A stretch of 64,000 nucleotides of DNA, from assembly GCF_000238775.2 (NCBI RefSeq), contig NZ_AFEJ02000001.1:4030001-4094000 (forward strand), in the 5' to 3' direction. Positions within the stretch are counted from its first letter, which is position 1. Every line of letters begins with the position of its first letter. Below, one piece after another: positions 9,334 through 18,722 of the stretch. The notes below the pieces were generated by a model. The model searched no databases and was not told the origin of the DNA. It saw nothing but the letters and a program-made list of their open reading frames with translations. The position numbers and the translations under genes were made by a program. This DNA comes from Acaryochloris sp. CCMEE 5410. GTDB taxonomy: Bacteria; Cyanobacteriota; Cyanobacteriia; Thermosynechococcales; Thermosynechococcaceae.

Positions 9334-10019
9334 ACATCGTTTGGAGCTACACCGCAGGCTAAGCGGACGTCTTATCGTTAATACTCAATCTCAGCTTAGT
9401 GGTATAGAAAGCTAGAGCAACTGACTCAATAGATGCTTAAGCATTTTATTGCAAATGAGTATTAATAACAATATAGAGTCATGCCTAAGTTTTTTGCTAA
9501 ATCATCTTGATAAAAGCCTACTCAAAAAGAATTTTAGGCTTTATGGCGTCTTCCTGTATGTATATTACAAAAGCAATAATAAGTATCTAAATTCAACGTA
9601 ATATAGGAAAAATTGTAGTTAATGTAGCAGAAAAATGATTTCCTATACCTATTTCGTTAACTGACCACATTTATGTAAGTGTTAATGCTAAGGCTGACCC
9701 AGAAAGATTCAAACTTGACGGGTGGTGTTCCTGATGTGTGCAAATTTTCTTTTGAATGTTGCTACAAACGATACAAATTGTTGAGCTATAAAGCGACTGT
9801 CTTGAATCGTTTTAATAAAGAATATTTGAGTAAATTGATGAATGAATAGTCAAAGTCCATAAAATCATTTATTTATAGCTTTTTATTCTGATTTTGAAAG
9901 CTATATCTGAAAAATGCTAAATATCCTTGATTTTATCTCCTCAGCGTTGGGGATTCGATGGCAGGGAATACCGATTTAGTAAATCACTAGCTAATGATTC
10001 GAAATAATGTAAAACAACG
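9334..10019. other. AT-rich gene-free stretch
   Basis: Apart from the 99-base repeat at 9482-9580 I see no coding sequence, tRNA or repeat here. The sequence is AT-rich with short runs of A and T, and stop codons are dense in all frames. It may contain the promoter of the gene at 10020. Confidence 0.4.
9482..9580 (+). repeat. Diverged 99-base repeat, copy 2, with hairpin
   Basis: Partner of 5296-5394. The shared end block is GTATATTACAAAAGC followed by ATAAT. A hairpin occupies the same position as in copy 1 but with other bases: AAAGCCTA (9513-9520) pairs with TAGGCTTT (9535-9542). Conservation of the fold but not of the sequence suggests selection at RNA or DNA-structure level (inference). 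Confidence 0.45.
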
Positions 10020-10724
10020 ATGTCAAATATCTATCGTGGAATTGTCCTGCCTGGGGAGACGGGCTTTGCTAGGTGTAACAAACAATGGTGTTTTGAATCT
10101 TTGAAAACCTATTTCCGATGGGGACAACGAGAATTCGGACTACGGGTTTACTATCCCCATTGGCTACAAGGGCGGCAATATCAAATTGATGTTGTAGATT
10201 GGGTGAATCAGTTCTATCACGTCTATACCTACCTGTACTGTTGCCAAGACGGTAGCGCTCTCACCGACCCGAACCCATGGACAGGGGATTATCCTGATGT
10301 TGATGAAGATGAAAAACTTAAACTTGTTCAGCTGAGGACCTTTGCTAAAACCAAACATGGCTTTTATCTGGGGACCGTTCGAGATGCCTATGAACTGCTA
10401 CAACAAGGCATTACCCACTGTGAACCCTATGATTATGATACGAGTCTATTCCCTCAGTCTCGACAGATGAGCAAGATCTGTTCCATTGGGTCTGATGGAG
10501 AACGGTGGGCTGCCTTCACGGATCATGGCTTTCAATGGGTCGATATTGGGCACGTCGTCCAAGCAGGTGATCCTGGAACAAACGTTCAAGAATTTCCTAC
10601 CGTAATGCAGAAATTTACTGAGAAGAACTCTCTTTCCCTTCCTGTGGGATTTAAAGTTAGGAATGTTTTAGATTCAAAGCGAGTCGCGATCGTTATTGCT
10701 TGGAGTATGAGTGAATCAATCTGA
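10020..10724 (+). CDS. Hypothetical protein
   Basis: A 234-residue soluble protein with no family I recognise. It is rich in aromatic residues, especially Tyr and Trp, in the first half (FRWGQREFGLRVYYPHW, YHVYTYLYCC) and has an acidic patch (DYPDVDEDEKLKL). No signal peptide, transmembrane segment or repeat is visible. The frame opens at ATG 10020 with no clear Shine-Dalgarno sequence. It faces the convergent siderophore-binding protein gene 20 bases downstream. Codon use resembles neighbouring genes, so I think it is real. Confidence 0.65.
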   Translation: MSNIYRGIVLPGETGFARCNKQWCFESLKTYFRWGQREFGLRVYYPHWLQGRQYQIDVVDWVNQFYHVYTYLYCCQDGSALTDPNPWTGDYPDVDEDEKLKLVQLRTFAKTKHGFYLGTVRDAYELLQQGITHCEPYDYDTSLFPQSRQMSKICSIGSDGERWAAFTDHGFQWVDIGHVVQAGDPGTNVQEFPTVMQKFTEKNSLSLPVGFKVRNVLDSKRVAIVIAWSMSESI

Positions 10725-10744
10725 AGATATTGTTCAATCACAGA

Positions 10745-11815
10745 TCACGATGGGGAAATGCTGATAGAAAATATTTGAGCAATGTCATCTAGGATTTGAT
10801 TGGCAGCCAGAATATTACGGCCTGCTGTCCACACTTCGCTATTAACTTCATGAATTTTTTGGTTCTGAACAGCACTCAATTTTGACCAAAGCGGATCAGA
10901 CACAAAGCCGTCATAGTCAAAGCTGCCTGATATTTGAGGACTATGGATTAAAATGAGCAGATCGCCATCCAAGCTCTCCAAGTCTTCTCGAGAAATTTGG
11001 ACGACATATCCCTTAGTGTTCTTTTGCTTCGAAGACCGATCAAATCCTATATCTTCCAGCACTGAGCCTGAAAAGCTGTTCGACGTGTATAAGCCAATCC
11101 GGCCTTGACCTGTAGCAACCACTGAAACAACGGTTTGATCAACCTCTTCTAACTGCTGCTGTAGAGCTTTGACCCGTTGTTGATAGTCTGTCAAGACCTG
11201 CCGTCCTTCCGACTCCTTATTTAAGGCTTTGGCAAATAAGCGAAAATTGTCGTGCCATTCTCCATCCCTGCCACTTCCTTCAGTTAAAACCGTTGGTGCA
11301 ATTCGGTCTAAATGTTTGTAAATTTTGCCGGAGCTGATCTTACTGCCTAAGATTAAATCGGGCTTCAGGCTAAGGATGGTTTCTAAATTCGGTTGAGTCC
11401 CTTCTCCTACGGATGCGATACCTTCTGTTTGGTCTCCCAAATAGGCAGGGAATTGACTATAAATCACGGAACCAACAGGTTTAACACCTAACGCTAAAGC
11501 GGCATCTAATGCCGCTGTATCTACTGTAATCACTCGTTGAGCTTGGATAGGAACTTGGCTGGTTCCCATCGCATGTTCTATGGATAAAAAAGTGCCCTTA
11601 GTGAGTGGGGAACGTTGTTGAGGAAGGTTCGGTAACGGATCCGATGCACAACTCATCAACAGGCTCAGGAGCAGGCAGGAAGAAACGCTGAGCCAAAGAA
11701 ACCGTCGAAACCCAGGTATACATAGCCGCCGAATTCCGATTGCAAGGCTTGTCGCTAGCACTAGCCATAGTAGCAACATGATGATGAACTCCCACCAAAC
11801 TGAACATTTAAGCAA
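10745..11815 (-). CDS. Iron-siderophore ABC transporter substrate-binding lipoprotein
   Basis: A FecB/FhuD-type periplasmic binding protein. The mature domain begins after a hydrophobic stretch ending in LLMSC, a lipobox, so the protein is probably membrane-anchored. Family segments include RVITVDTAALDAALALGVKPVG and LETILSLKPDLILGSKIS. The N-terminus carries an additional hydrophobic stretch before the signal sequence, so the true start may be internal, for instance ATG 11779. It follows TonB receptor 1 by 23 bases on the same strand and is surely in its operon, implying that both handle the same ferric chelate. Confidence 0.88.
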   Translation of the reverse strand: MLKCSVWWEFIIMLLLWLVLATSLAIGIRRLCIPGFRRFLWLSVSSCLLLSLLMSCASDPLPNLPQQRSPLTKGTFLSIEHAMGTSQVPIQAQRVITVDTAALDAALALGVKPVGSVIYSQFPAYLGDQTEGIASVGEGTQPNLETILSLKPDLILGSKISSGKIYKHLDRIAPTVLTEGSGRDGEWHDNFRLFAKALNKESEGRQVLTDYQQRVKALQQQLEEVDQTVVSVVATGQGRIGLYTSNSFSGSVLEDIGFDRSSKQKNTKGYVVQISREDLESLDGDLLILIHSPQISGSFDYDGFVSDPLWSKLSAVQNQKIHEVNSEVWTAGRNILAANQILDDIAQIFSISISPS

Positions 11816-11838
11816 CTGGGTGCTGGTTTGAACTGGAC

Positions 11839-14532
11839 TTAAAACTCAAAACTATAGCGAATGCTATAGGTCCGGCCTTGACCGGGGAAACGGCGTAGCT
11901 CTTGAATACCCAAGCGTTCTTGGGAACTCACGGGTACATATTGGGTATCAAAGACATTTTGGATAGCGAGCTGCAGTTTCCCTGGCCCTAGGTTGACCGT
12001 ACTGAAGACATCAAACACCGTGTAACCTTCGACTCGAAACTGATCGACCGCGTCATTAAAGGCACGATCTCGTCCCCCGACAAACAACGCTTGAATTCGG
12101 TTTCGCCAACCAGGTAGGGTCTCATTCTCAACATAGACCGTTGCGTGAATGGGCTGGACATCCAGGGAGCTAAGGGCTGTAAAGACACCATCATCGTCTG
12201 GATCCGATTCGCCCTCATTCCAAGTAAAGACTGTCCCTAGTTTCCATGTATCGCTGGGTTGCCAATCCGCAGTGAATTCAATGCCATAGTTCCGTTGTGG
12301 AGCCCGCACAATAGAGGTCAGCCCCACGTTATCAACGACCAGAGAAGAACCAAGAGAGGAGGTACTCAAAAAGCCCGCTAGACTGAGCTGAACCGTATCA
12401 AAGTTGGCTTTTACCCCCAGCTCATAGTTATTGACTTTCTGAGGTTCTAAATTGAGGCTGTCAACCACGCTATTGCCAAATCGAGCTAGCCCTAGGGTTA
12501 CCCCAACACCAGGAATCGAAAATCCTTGGGCAAAGTTGGCATAGATGCTAACTTCTTCAGTCGCTTTAAACACTGCACCCGCATTAAAAACCACGTCATC
12601 GGTTGTGATTACTCCGCCTTGGATTTGTGCCGGTGGCGCAATCCCAAAATTCGCAAAAGGGCTAGCAGCATAGTCATCGACGGACAAGCGAATATTTTCA
12701 TATCGAATCCCTCCGGTGAGGGATAGCTGATCCACCACATCCCAGGTTAACTGGGAAAAAGCACCGATGCTGCGTACGGTATAAAACGGGGATTGAGTGG
12801 CCGTACCGATGATGCGGGCACGGCGGTTGAGATCAAAATCGACTGGATCTAGGGAATTGAAAAACTGCTCATTCTCTTCATAGGAAAGATCCGCACCCCA
12901 CAGAATCTTGAAGCGATCTGTAATGGGAGTATCGAGCTGAAACCGTCCACCGACCTCTAAAGAATCTAAATTAGTTTGAGAAATGACAGGCAAAAATGGG
13001 GGTGTCCCCATAGGAAAGAGATTACGAATATCACCTGGAATTTGGGTTAGATCAGTTTTCCGAAAGTAAGCCTGAGTCCGTAATTCAGCACCTAATAAAT
13101 TTTGATGGCGATAGGTCAAATTGACATTATGGATAGTCTGGGATGGGCTGTCATCAAAGGTAAACGGTCCCACTCTCAAGGCTTCAGCATCTTGCTCCCC
13201 TGGGATACCTAAAACAATCGGATCGGAAATGAAATCGCTAGCAAAATCGTTTTGAAAGAAGTTGTAGGAGATTTGTAGGCGCTGATCATCAGTGATATCA
13301 ATCCCCGCTTTTGTAAACAGGTTAAAGGTGTTGTTGTCTGTGGTTAAGCCATCGGGCGGAATACGATCTCCTTCTCCATCAAAGATGGCACCATCTAAGT
13401 CAAAGGCTGCTCCAACTAGAAAATCGAATTTTCCTTGCTTACCTGACAGACTGGCATCCACTTTGAAGCCAAAGCCATTCTCAGATAAATGTTCAAAATC
13501 GGGACGAAGGGTGAGTCCTACTTGCCCTTGCACCCCTTCTTCGACGGGGGCACGAGTCAGAATATTAATAACCCCACCAGTTGCACCATCTCCAAAGACT
13601 GCGCTGGGTCCTCTGACCACTTCAATCCGTTCAATGACGGATGGATCAATAGCTGACAACTCCGTACCAAAGGAGGCATTGCCAGTTTGGGGGATGCCAT
13701 CAATCAAAATTTGTGCAGGGCGACCTCTCAAATCTTGAACACGGGTGCGACCATCCGCTGTGGGTGGTCCAAAGCCAGGCACAAATTTACCCAGGGTTGA
13801 AGTCAGGTCATTCCTTAACAGGGCTTCTTGCTCTATCTGTTCGCGAGTAATGATGGTGACAGCACGGGGGACATCTGCGAGGAGCTCTTCCGTCCGAGTG
13901 GCTGTGACGACAATTTCTAAATCATCTTCTTCACCCTCCGCTGTGGGAGTATCCGCAGGTGGAGTCTCTGGGGGTTCTTCCGCCTCAGCTAACGTCTGGG
14001 TATTGATACTGAAAACGAGGGTCTGAGAATCGGGTTGAATTTGGTGACTTAATTCTGTCTGATCACCAATTACGGTCACCCGCACGCGATTCACATCAAC
14101 AGGCATGACAGAGACTGAGCGTATACCTGGGCTTGGGTTGTCTGCTTCAAAGGTTTGCCCAGTGGGTAAATTGAGTAGGGCATTCTCAATATCAGCGATA
14201 AAGGTGGCCCCATCACCAGAAGGCGTCACCTGCAAGGTATCACCGTTAGCAACCGTCAGCACAATATTGGCCCCGCCCTCTGTAGGCTCAAGGGTCACCT
14301 GCGTAATTTCGGCTATGAGCAGAGCCTCTACTTGGGCAACACGATATTCGGACTTATGTGGATATAGAACGATAGGTTCAACTTTACGGATCCTACGGTC
14401 CGTTTGGTCAGAAATAAGCTGGAAAGGGTTTGACGAAGACTGAGCTGCTTGGGCCGCACCCAGTGTTCCTAGGAATGTCCCCAGAGCACCCAAACAGATA
14501 TAAATGATGTTTAATGACGGTCTAGTACTCAT
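11839..14532 (-). CDS. TonB-dependent siderophore receptor with AMIN domain (receptor 1)
   Basis: Outer membrane gated beta-barrel for a ferric chelate. After a signal peptide ending in GAAQAA comes an AMIN domain (about residues 60-180), a feature of cyanobacterial receptors thought to contact the cell wall. A linker rich in Pro and Glu leads to the TonB-box region EIVVTATRTEE, the plug (VPRAVTIITREQIEQEA; VIERIEVVRGPSAVFGDGATGG) and a 22-strand-type barrel ending in the aromatic YSIRYSFEF. I start at ATG 14532, which opens directly with the signal peptide; ATG 14556 adds eight residues. Upstream are a Fur-type box and AraC-type direct repeats, and an AraC gene is next door. Confidence 0.94.
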   Translation of the reverse strand: MSTRPSLNIIYICLGALGTFLGTLGAAQAAQSSSNPFQLISDQTDRRIRKVEPIVLYPHKSEYRVAQVEALLIAEITQVTLEPTEGGANIVLTVANGDTLQVTPSGDGATFIADIENALLNLPTGQTFEADNPSPGIRSVSVMPVDVNRVRVTVIGDQTELSHQIQPDSQTLVFSINTQTLAEAEEPPETPPADTPTAEGEEDDLEIVVTATRTEELLADVPRAVTIITREQIEQEALLRNDLTSTLGKFVPGFGPPTADGRTRVQDLRGRPAQILIDGIPQTGNASFGTELSAIDPSVIERIEVVRGPSAVFGDGATGGVINILTRAPVEEGVQGQVGLTLRPDFEHLSENGFGFKVDASLSGKQGKFDFLVGAAFDLDGAIFDGEGDRIPPDGLTTDNNTFNLFTKAGIDITDDQRLQISYNFFQNDFASDFISDPIVLGIPGEQDAEALRVGPFTFDDSPSQTIHNVNLTYRHQNLLGAELRTQAYFRKTDLTQIPGDIRNLFPMGTPPFLPVISQTNLDSLEVGGRFQLDTPITDRFKILWGADLSYEENEQFFNSLDPVDFDLNRRARIIGTATQSPFYTVRSIGAFSQLTWDVVDQLSLTGGIRYENIRLSVDDYAASPFANFGIAPPAQIQGGVITTDDVVFNAGAVFKATEEVSIYANFAQGFSIPGVGVTLGLARFGNSVVDSLNLEPQKVNNYELGVKANFDTVQLSLAGFLSTSSLGSSLVVDNVGLTSIVRAPQRNYGIEFTADWQPSDTWKLGTVFTWNEGESDPDDDGVFTALSSLDVQPIHATVYVENETLPGWRNRIQALFVGGRDRAFNDAVDQFRVEGYTVFDVFSTVNLGPGKLQLAIQNVFDTQYVPVSSQERLGIQELRRFPGQGRTYSIRYSFEF

Positions 14533-14615
14533 TCCCCACACGGTTGCAGACGGCAAATGGCAAAGGCTCTTGAATATCTATGACCCACGTTCAACGGTGG
14601 GCTAGATAGATAGTA

Positions 14616-14634
14616 ATTAAGAAAACTTCTCAAT
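14616..14634 (-). promoter_or_regulatory. Candidate Fur-type box before TonB receptor 1
   Basis: ATTAAGAAAACTTCTCAAT has the same 7-5-7 layout as the box before the antenna gene, with an intact TCTCAAT half. It is 84 bases before the receptor start, between the gene and the AraC-type repeats. Confidence 0.5.
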
Positions 14635-14680
14635 ATAAATTACTAGAGTGGGATGTCGCTTTTTACACACTGCTGTCTTG

Positions 14681-14718
14681 CAAACGGACTTTTTCTGTCT
14701 GAAAGCAGGACTATTTTT
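14681..14718 (-). promoter_or_regulatory. Candidate AraC/PchR-type operator (direct repeats)
   Basis: GGACTTTTT at 14686 and GGACTATTTTTT at 14708 are spaced 22 bases, about two helix turns. The same GGACTTTTT core occurs twice before TonB receptor 2. Both receptors have an AraC gene alongside, so these are likely activator sites, placed upstream of the Fur-type box as expected. Confidence 0.5.
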
Positions 14719-14777
14719 TAGAAGTCAGAAAATCAAGGTATTGATAGTTGCCTTTTCAAAGTCAATGCGGGACATCG

Positions 14778-15800
14778 TTAAGGACGATACGTATTAGGGC
14801 TCACCTTAAACTGCTTGGTAAAGGCGGCGACAAAGGCAGTTCGACTGGCATACCCCACGGCATGGGCAGTTTCGGTCACATTCCATTGCCCAGAAGTGAG
14901 CAGCTGGCGGGCTTTGTCCATACGGTATTGGTACAAATAGTTAAATACAGACGTGCCAAAGACATCGCGAAAGCCTTGCTTGAGTTTGCGATCGTTAATA
15001 CCCACTTGACGGGCTAATTCCATTAAGGATGGAGGGTTTAAATAGTTCTGAATCAAGATGTAGCGGGCTTTGTGGATCTGTTCAACATCAGTGGGATGAA
15101 GGCAGGCTGGTAGCGAAGCCTGGGGCGTGATGATTGCTTCCAACTGCAAGCCCAGAAGTTCAAGAGCTTTACCCGCCAGATAAATATTTCTGGCAATCCC
15201 TTGCAAGGAGCAAGTCGCCAGTTGTTCAAGCACTAAGTGCATTCTAGGGGTCGTTGGATTCTCACAGTACAGCTTATGGGGAGTGTAGATGGGGGTGCTT
15301 AAATTTGATGACTGGGTTGCGAGTTGTTGGAGATTAAGCTGCGGAAAATGGTCTAAGTCAAAATACAGCTTTAAACAACAGATCCGCTGATTGGCGTGAT
15401 ATTCCTCAATTTCAGCAGTTTGAGGTAAATGGTACAAATAGTTATTCCCAGCTCGTTCAGTCTGGGGGGTAGGCAAGGCTTCATTGGTGACAACGGCCTG
15501 ACCCGATAAGTAAAAACTAGCGGTCAAGGGCATCTGGGGGGAATGTAACTGAATGCGGTTGACATGGTTGTAGTTCAGCTCAACATCTGCAATATCTAAG
15601 ATCAGCCCTGGCTGTAAGAGATGTCTTCGGATATATCCACTGCCAAACTGGGCTGGGAGGGCAATACATTGTTCATCGTGGTCGGTATTGAGAAAGGTAG
15701 AGGCGTCACTATTATTCTGTAGAAAAGCAATAATATCGGCATTGGTGAGGGTTTTAGGCATACCCATTGCAGAGGCATTCATCAGAGTGTCTACACTCAA
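14778..15800 (-). CDS. AraC family transcriptional regulator (PchR-like)
   Basis: A 340-residue regulator with a C-terminal two-helix-turn-helix AraC domain (VGINDRKLKQGFRDVFGTSV; then ETAHAVGYASRTAFVAAFTK ending SPNTYRP) and an N-terminal sensor region. In Pseudomonas, PchR-type proteins bind ferric siderophore and activate the cognate receptor; the adjacent receptor gene and repeats suggest the same here (inference). The upstream patch TAATAAGAATAATTCC near 15808-15823 is Fur-like but weak. In-frame ATGs at 15782 and 15761 are alternative starts. Confidence 0.9.
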   Translation of the reverse strand: MSVDTLMNASAMGMPKTLTNADIIAFLQNNSDASTFLNTDHDEQCIALPAQFGSGYIRRHLLQPGLILDIADVELNYNHVNRIQLHSPQMPLTASFYLSGQAVVTNEALPTPQTERAGNNYLYHLPQTAEIEEYHANQRICCLKLYFDLDHFPQLNLQQLATQSSNLSTPIYTPHKLYCENPTTPRMHLVLEQLATCSLQGIARNIYLAGKALELLGLQLEAIITPQASLPACLHPTDVEQIHKARYILIQNYLNPPSLMELARQVGINDRKLKQGFRDVFGTSVFNYLYQYRMDKARQLLTSGQWNVTETAHAVGYASRTAFVAAFTKQFKVSPNTYRP

Positions 15801-15869
15801 GTCTAATGTAATAAGAATAATTCCTATTTATCAAAATAGATTTTGGGCCTGATGCTGCGAATTCAGGCG

Positions 15870-16961
15870 TTAAGTGTCGTACCGCACAATTTGTCTAACT
15901 TCATATTGCCAATGGTCCTGGAGAGTCAGGGTGTCGTCAGGTTTTGCAGCTGATTTCACTGCCGTTTTAACCCTGCCCTTGGTCGCTAGCCGGACCCGAT
16001 AACAACTGATTTGTGTGGCTTCAGGCAAGACAAATTGGAGGTTCACTTCAACCCAATTGGCTTCTTGTGTCCATTGCTCCAACCACATCTGCAACAAGTT
16101 TAAGGGAATCAACCGCAGTAAAGGATATAAAAACTGCTTGATCCCTTTCAGACCTTTCTTTGTGGTCCGTCCTGCTTTGGGATAGTCTAACCAAGCCCAT
16201 CCTTCTCTCTGCCAGATTTCTCCTTCCGCCATCTGTTCAAATTTCTGTAAGCCAGACCAACCCCGATAATAGGGGCGCAGGCTGGACACCTCTCCTTGCC
16301 GTTCTACGAGGGTGGGCAAGATGGCTGGCTCAAGATGTCCCCAGAATTGTCCTGTAGGCAAATCTAGCAAGGTCGGGGCAAACTGATGACCGCCAAAATG
16401 AGTGGCTTGCCAGACTCTGAGAGAACTAGGATTGTGGCCATAGTCTTGCCTAAGTTGGCGATAAATAGGGGTTCCATAACGACCACAGGCCAAATCCACT
16501 TGGGTATGGGTACAGATCAATAGCTCCCGAATCTCGCTGGTGTTTTGCTGATACTTTCGGTAATGCTCAAAATGATTGGGTTGCTTTAGTAAGGATTTCA
16601 ACAAAGCCATGGTGAAGTTGAGCCCTTCGGCTTCGGGGATGAGAAATTCCTGTTTGGCATACTGGGCAAACTGAGAACTGGGGCGATAGTAGTAGAGCAC
16701 CCGTGTCCAGCCTGTTTGGGAATAGTCGTGATCGGTTGCGATCGCAGTCGGTCTGATCAAGATTCCTCTGCGAAAAATCAATTTCTTGAATAAGGGAATC
16801 AAGGGTTGAACTTGAGGATGCTCAGTTAATGAATGGGACCAGGGCTGTTTCATCTCAGTAATCAGCCAGTGGTCAGCTTTTGCCGCTGTACCGAGGGGAT
16901 CGACACCATTCGCTTTAGCAATATCTGCACAATAGCGGCAGTTCATTGACTGTTGATCCAT
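15870..16961 (-). CDS. Sucrase/ferredoxin-like family protein
   Basis: Belongs to the sucrase-ferredoxin-like (Apd1-type) family with a thioredoxin-like [2Fe-2S] domain. Key marks are the N-terminal CRYC segment, ICTHTQVDLACGRYG, and the conserved HFGGHQFAPTLL, which hold the Cys and His ligands expected in this family. Its role is unclear; yeast Apd1 is linked to redox and iron homeostasis. I start at ATG 16961 (MDQQSMNCRYC): a frame from 17075 exists, but the extra 38 residues are unlike the family and cover Fur-like promoter sequences. It lies divergent to the antenna genes. Confidence 0.8.
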   Translation of the reverse strand: MDQQSMNCRYCADIAKANGVDPLGTAAKADHWLITEMKQPWSHSLTEHPQVQPLIPLFKKLIFRRGILIRPTAIATDHDYSQTGWTRVLYYYRPSSQFAQYAKQEFLIPEAEGLNFTMALLKSLLKQPNHFEHYRKYQQNTSEIRELLICTHTQVDLACGRYGTPIYRQLRQDYGHNPSSLRVWQATHFGGHQFAPTLLDLPTGQFWGHLEPAILPTLVERQGEVSSLRPYYRGWSGLQKFEQMAEGEIWQREGWAWLDYPKAGRTTKKGLKGIKQFLYPLLRLIPLNLLQMWLEQWTQEANWVEVNLQFVLPEATQISCYRVRLATKGRVKTAVKSAAKPDDTLTLQDHWQYEVRQIVRYDT

Positions 16962-16993
16962 AGCGGTATGGTCTGACACAACAAACCTATATC

Positions 16994-17047
16994 TATTCTC
17001 AATAATTGACTTAAAAATCGATAGATATTTTCTATATTGAGAATCTT
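16994..17047 (-). promoter_or_regulatory. Paired Fur-like half sites before the sucrase-ferredoxin gene
   Basis: On the minus strand TCAATTATTGAGAAT (16996-17010) and, 22 bases further upstream, GATTCTCAATATAG (17031-17044) contain the TTGAGAAT core in opposite orientations. They lie 30-90 bases before the proposed start ATG 16961. Confidence 0.4.
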
Positions 17048-17371
17048 GGTAGAAAAATGAGTCTGGGTTTTGCAAGCATGATAGTGAACTGAGACCCTGT
17101 AGACCCTCATATCCTAACTCCTATGACCGAACGTAATTGCTTGGCTCTACGGGGAAAATTAGGTCGTAAAGCTGATCAGCATATTAGCTGAAGTGTATGA
17201 ATTTAAAGCACTTTAAGGATTCCTTGATCTCATCATGCTTCGATGAGTTGGTGAAACTGATCTATTCAGCCCGGTATTTATTTTTTATGAAAACATAAAT
17301 AAATATTGAGATTTAACAGTTTTTCTTTGACTTTTACTCTTCAGATTTTCATGAAACGCAAGTCCTGATAA

Positions 17372-17390
17372 ATTGAGAATTAATCTCAAT
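17372..17390 (+). promoter_or_regulatory. Candidate Fur box before the antenna gene cluster
   Basis: ATTGAGAATTAATCTCAAT, a near-perfect 7-5-7 inverted repeat, sits 34 bases before the first antenna gene. Iron-stress antenna genes (isiA) are classic Fur targets in cyanobacteria. The rest of the 349-base gap 17076-17424 shows no gene. Confidence 0.65.
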
Positions 17391-17424
17391 AGAATATGCA
17401 AGATTAGTCTGGAGAATAATCTTT

Positions 17425-18471
17425 ATGCAAACCTATGGACAGCCCAAAGTTAACTATCCTTGGTATGCGGGAAATGCTCGTTATACCGGGTTTAGTGCCC
17501 AATTCCTGGCTGCACATATCGGCCAAATTGCGTCGATGTGTTTCTTCGCAGGAACCTTTACCATCTATGAACTCTCTCGCTACGATCCCGATTTGCCGTT
17601 ATACAGTCAAAACTTTGTTTGCCTTCCTCAATTAGCTCGTGAAGGGTTTGGGGTCGGGTCTGGCGGGGTCATCGTAGATACCTATATCTACTTTGCCATT
17701 GGTATGATTCACCTGTTTGCAGCCGCTGTGTTTGCGTCAGGGGCTTTGTACCATATTGTGACTGGACCGAAGAACTTTGCAGATAGCGAGTTCCCAGGTA
17801 TCAGGAGATTTCATTTTGAGTGGGATGATTTTGCTTCCCAGGGCAGAATTCTGGGACATCATCTGATCTTTTTAGGGCTAGGGACCTTTTTATTTGTGGG
17901 CTGGGGAGCCACTCATGGCTTCTATGATCCAAGTATTGGCGAAGTCAGACCCGTGGTACCTGAATTTAATATTGTCAGACTGTTCAAATATGGATGGGCT
18001 GTTCCGGGGTTCAATCCTTTCTTTGTAGACAACCTGGAAGATGTGCAAATGGGGCACCTGTTTGTCGGCTTTCTCTATACCCTAGGTGGCGTTTTTCATA
18101 TCTTGGTTAAACCTTGGCCCTATACAGATCGGCTCTATCGCAAAAACGCGGATGCCATTTTAGCCTACGCTTTGGGCGGACTAGCCTTCTTGGGCTTTAT
18201 TGCCTGTTACTTTACAGCCGTTAATGAAATCACCTTCCCACCTGAATTCTTTGGCCCTGTTCTAGAGCTAAGGTTTGTCTTTTCTCCTTACTTTGCGGAC
18301 ATTATTGATACAGCAAACGGCATGCATACCTCCCGTTTCTGGATTTGTAATTTCCATTTCTATTGGGCGTTCTTCTGTTTGCAAGGTCATCTCTTTCATG
18401 CCTTGCGGGGCATGGGCTTTGACTTCCGCAATCTTCCCAAATATTTCGAGCAATTCGCGCCTGAAGTTTAG
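17425..18471 (+). CDS. CP43-like chlorophyll-binding antenna protein (IsiA/Pcb family), copy 1
   Basis: A 348-residue six-helix antenna of the CP43/IsiA/Pcb family, located in the thylakoid membrane and binding chlorophyll around photosystems. Histidines that ligate chlorophyll are in place: LAAHIGQIA (helix 1), MIHLFAAAVF and ALYHIV (helix 2), LGHHLIFLG (helix 3), MGHLFVGFLYTLGGVFHIL (helix 5) and QGHLFHALRG (helix 6). Length matches IsiA/Pcb; the large lumenal loop of true CP43 is absent. It is the first of three tandem paralogs and has the best Fur box in the window, so iron-stress induction is likely. Whether it is best named isiA or pcb, and whether it binds chlorophyll d, cannot be settled by reading. 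Confidence 0.93.
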   Translation: MQTYGQPKVNYPWYAGNARYTGFSAQFLAAHIGQIASMCFFAGTFTIYELSRYDPDLPLYSQNFVCLPQLAREGFGVGSGGVIVDTYIYFAIGMIHLFAAAVFASGALYHIVTGPKNFADSEFPGIRRFHFEWDDFASQGRILGHHLIFLGLGTFLFVGWGATHGFYDPSIGEVRPVVPEFNIVRLFKYGWAVPGFNPFFVDNLEDVQMGHLFVGFLYTLGGVFHILVKPWPYTDRLYRKNADAILAYALGGLAFLGFIACYFTAVNEITFPPEFFGPVLELRFVFSPYFADIIDTANGMHTSRFWICNFHFYWAFFCLQGHLFHALRGMGFDFRNLPKYFEQFAPEV

Positions 18472-18722
18472 GTGTGGATGAATCGGCCCCACATTTGACT
18501 AGGGCTGTTTGAAGAGTCCATCTTTATGATGCTCATCGTCAACCCAGTGTTAGCTATTTTCTCTAGCTTGTATTGCTTACAGTGGACAGATCTTTTGCTT
18601 GATAAGAGGCTTTGGCCATCTCTTGTCTGCGTGATGATGGCTGAAACGCTGAGAACGACAGGTTCCGAATACCCCCAATGTTTGATTTTTAGTAACTCTT
18701 TACCCTATCGAGGATTTAATTT

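Noticed and set aside
13292-14443. Long antisense frames across TonB receptor 1
   Set aside because: Shadow frames of the receptor gene; compositions rich in Ser, Pro and Arg without any motif.
18268-18492. Antisense RNA like IsrR opposite the first antenna gene
   Set aside because: IsrR is known for isiA in Synechocystis, but I see no promoter or terminator here to support one.
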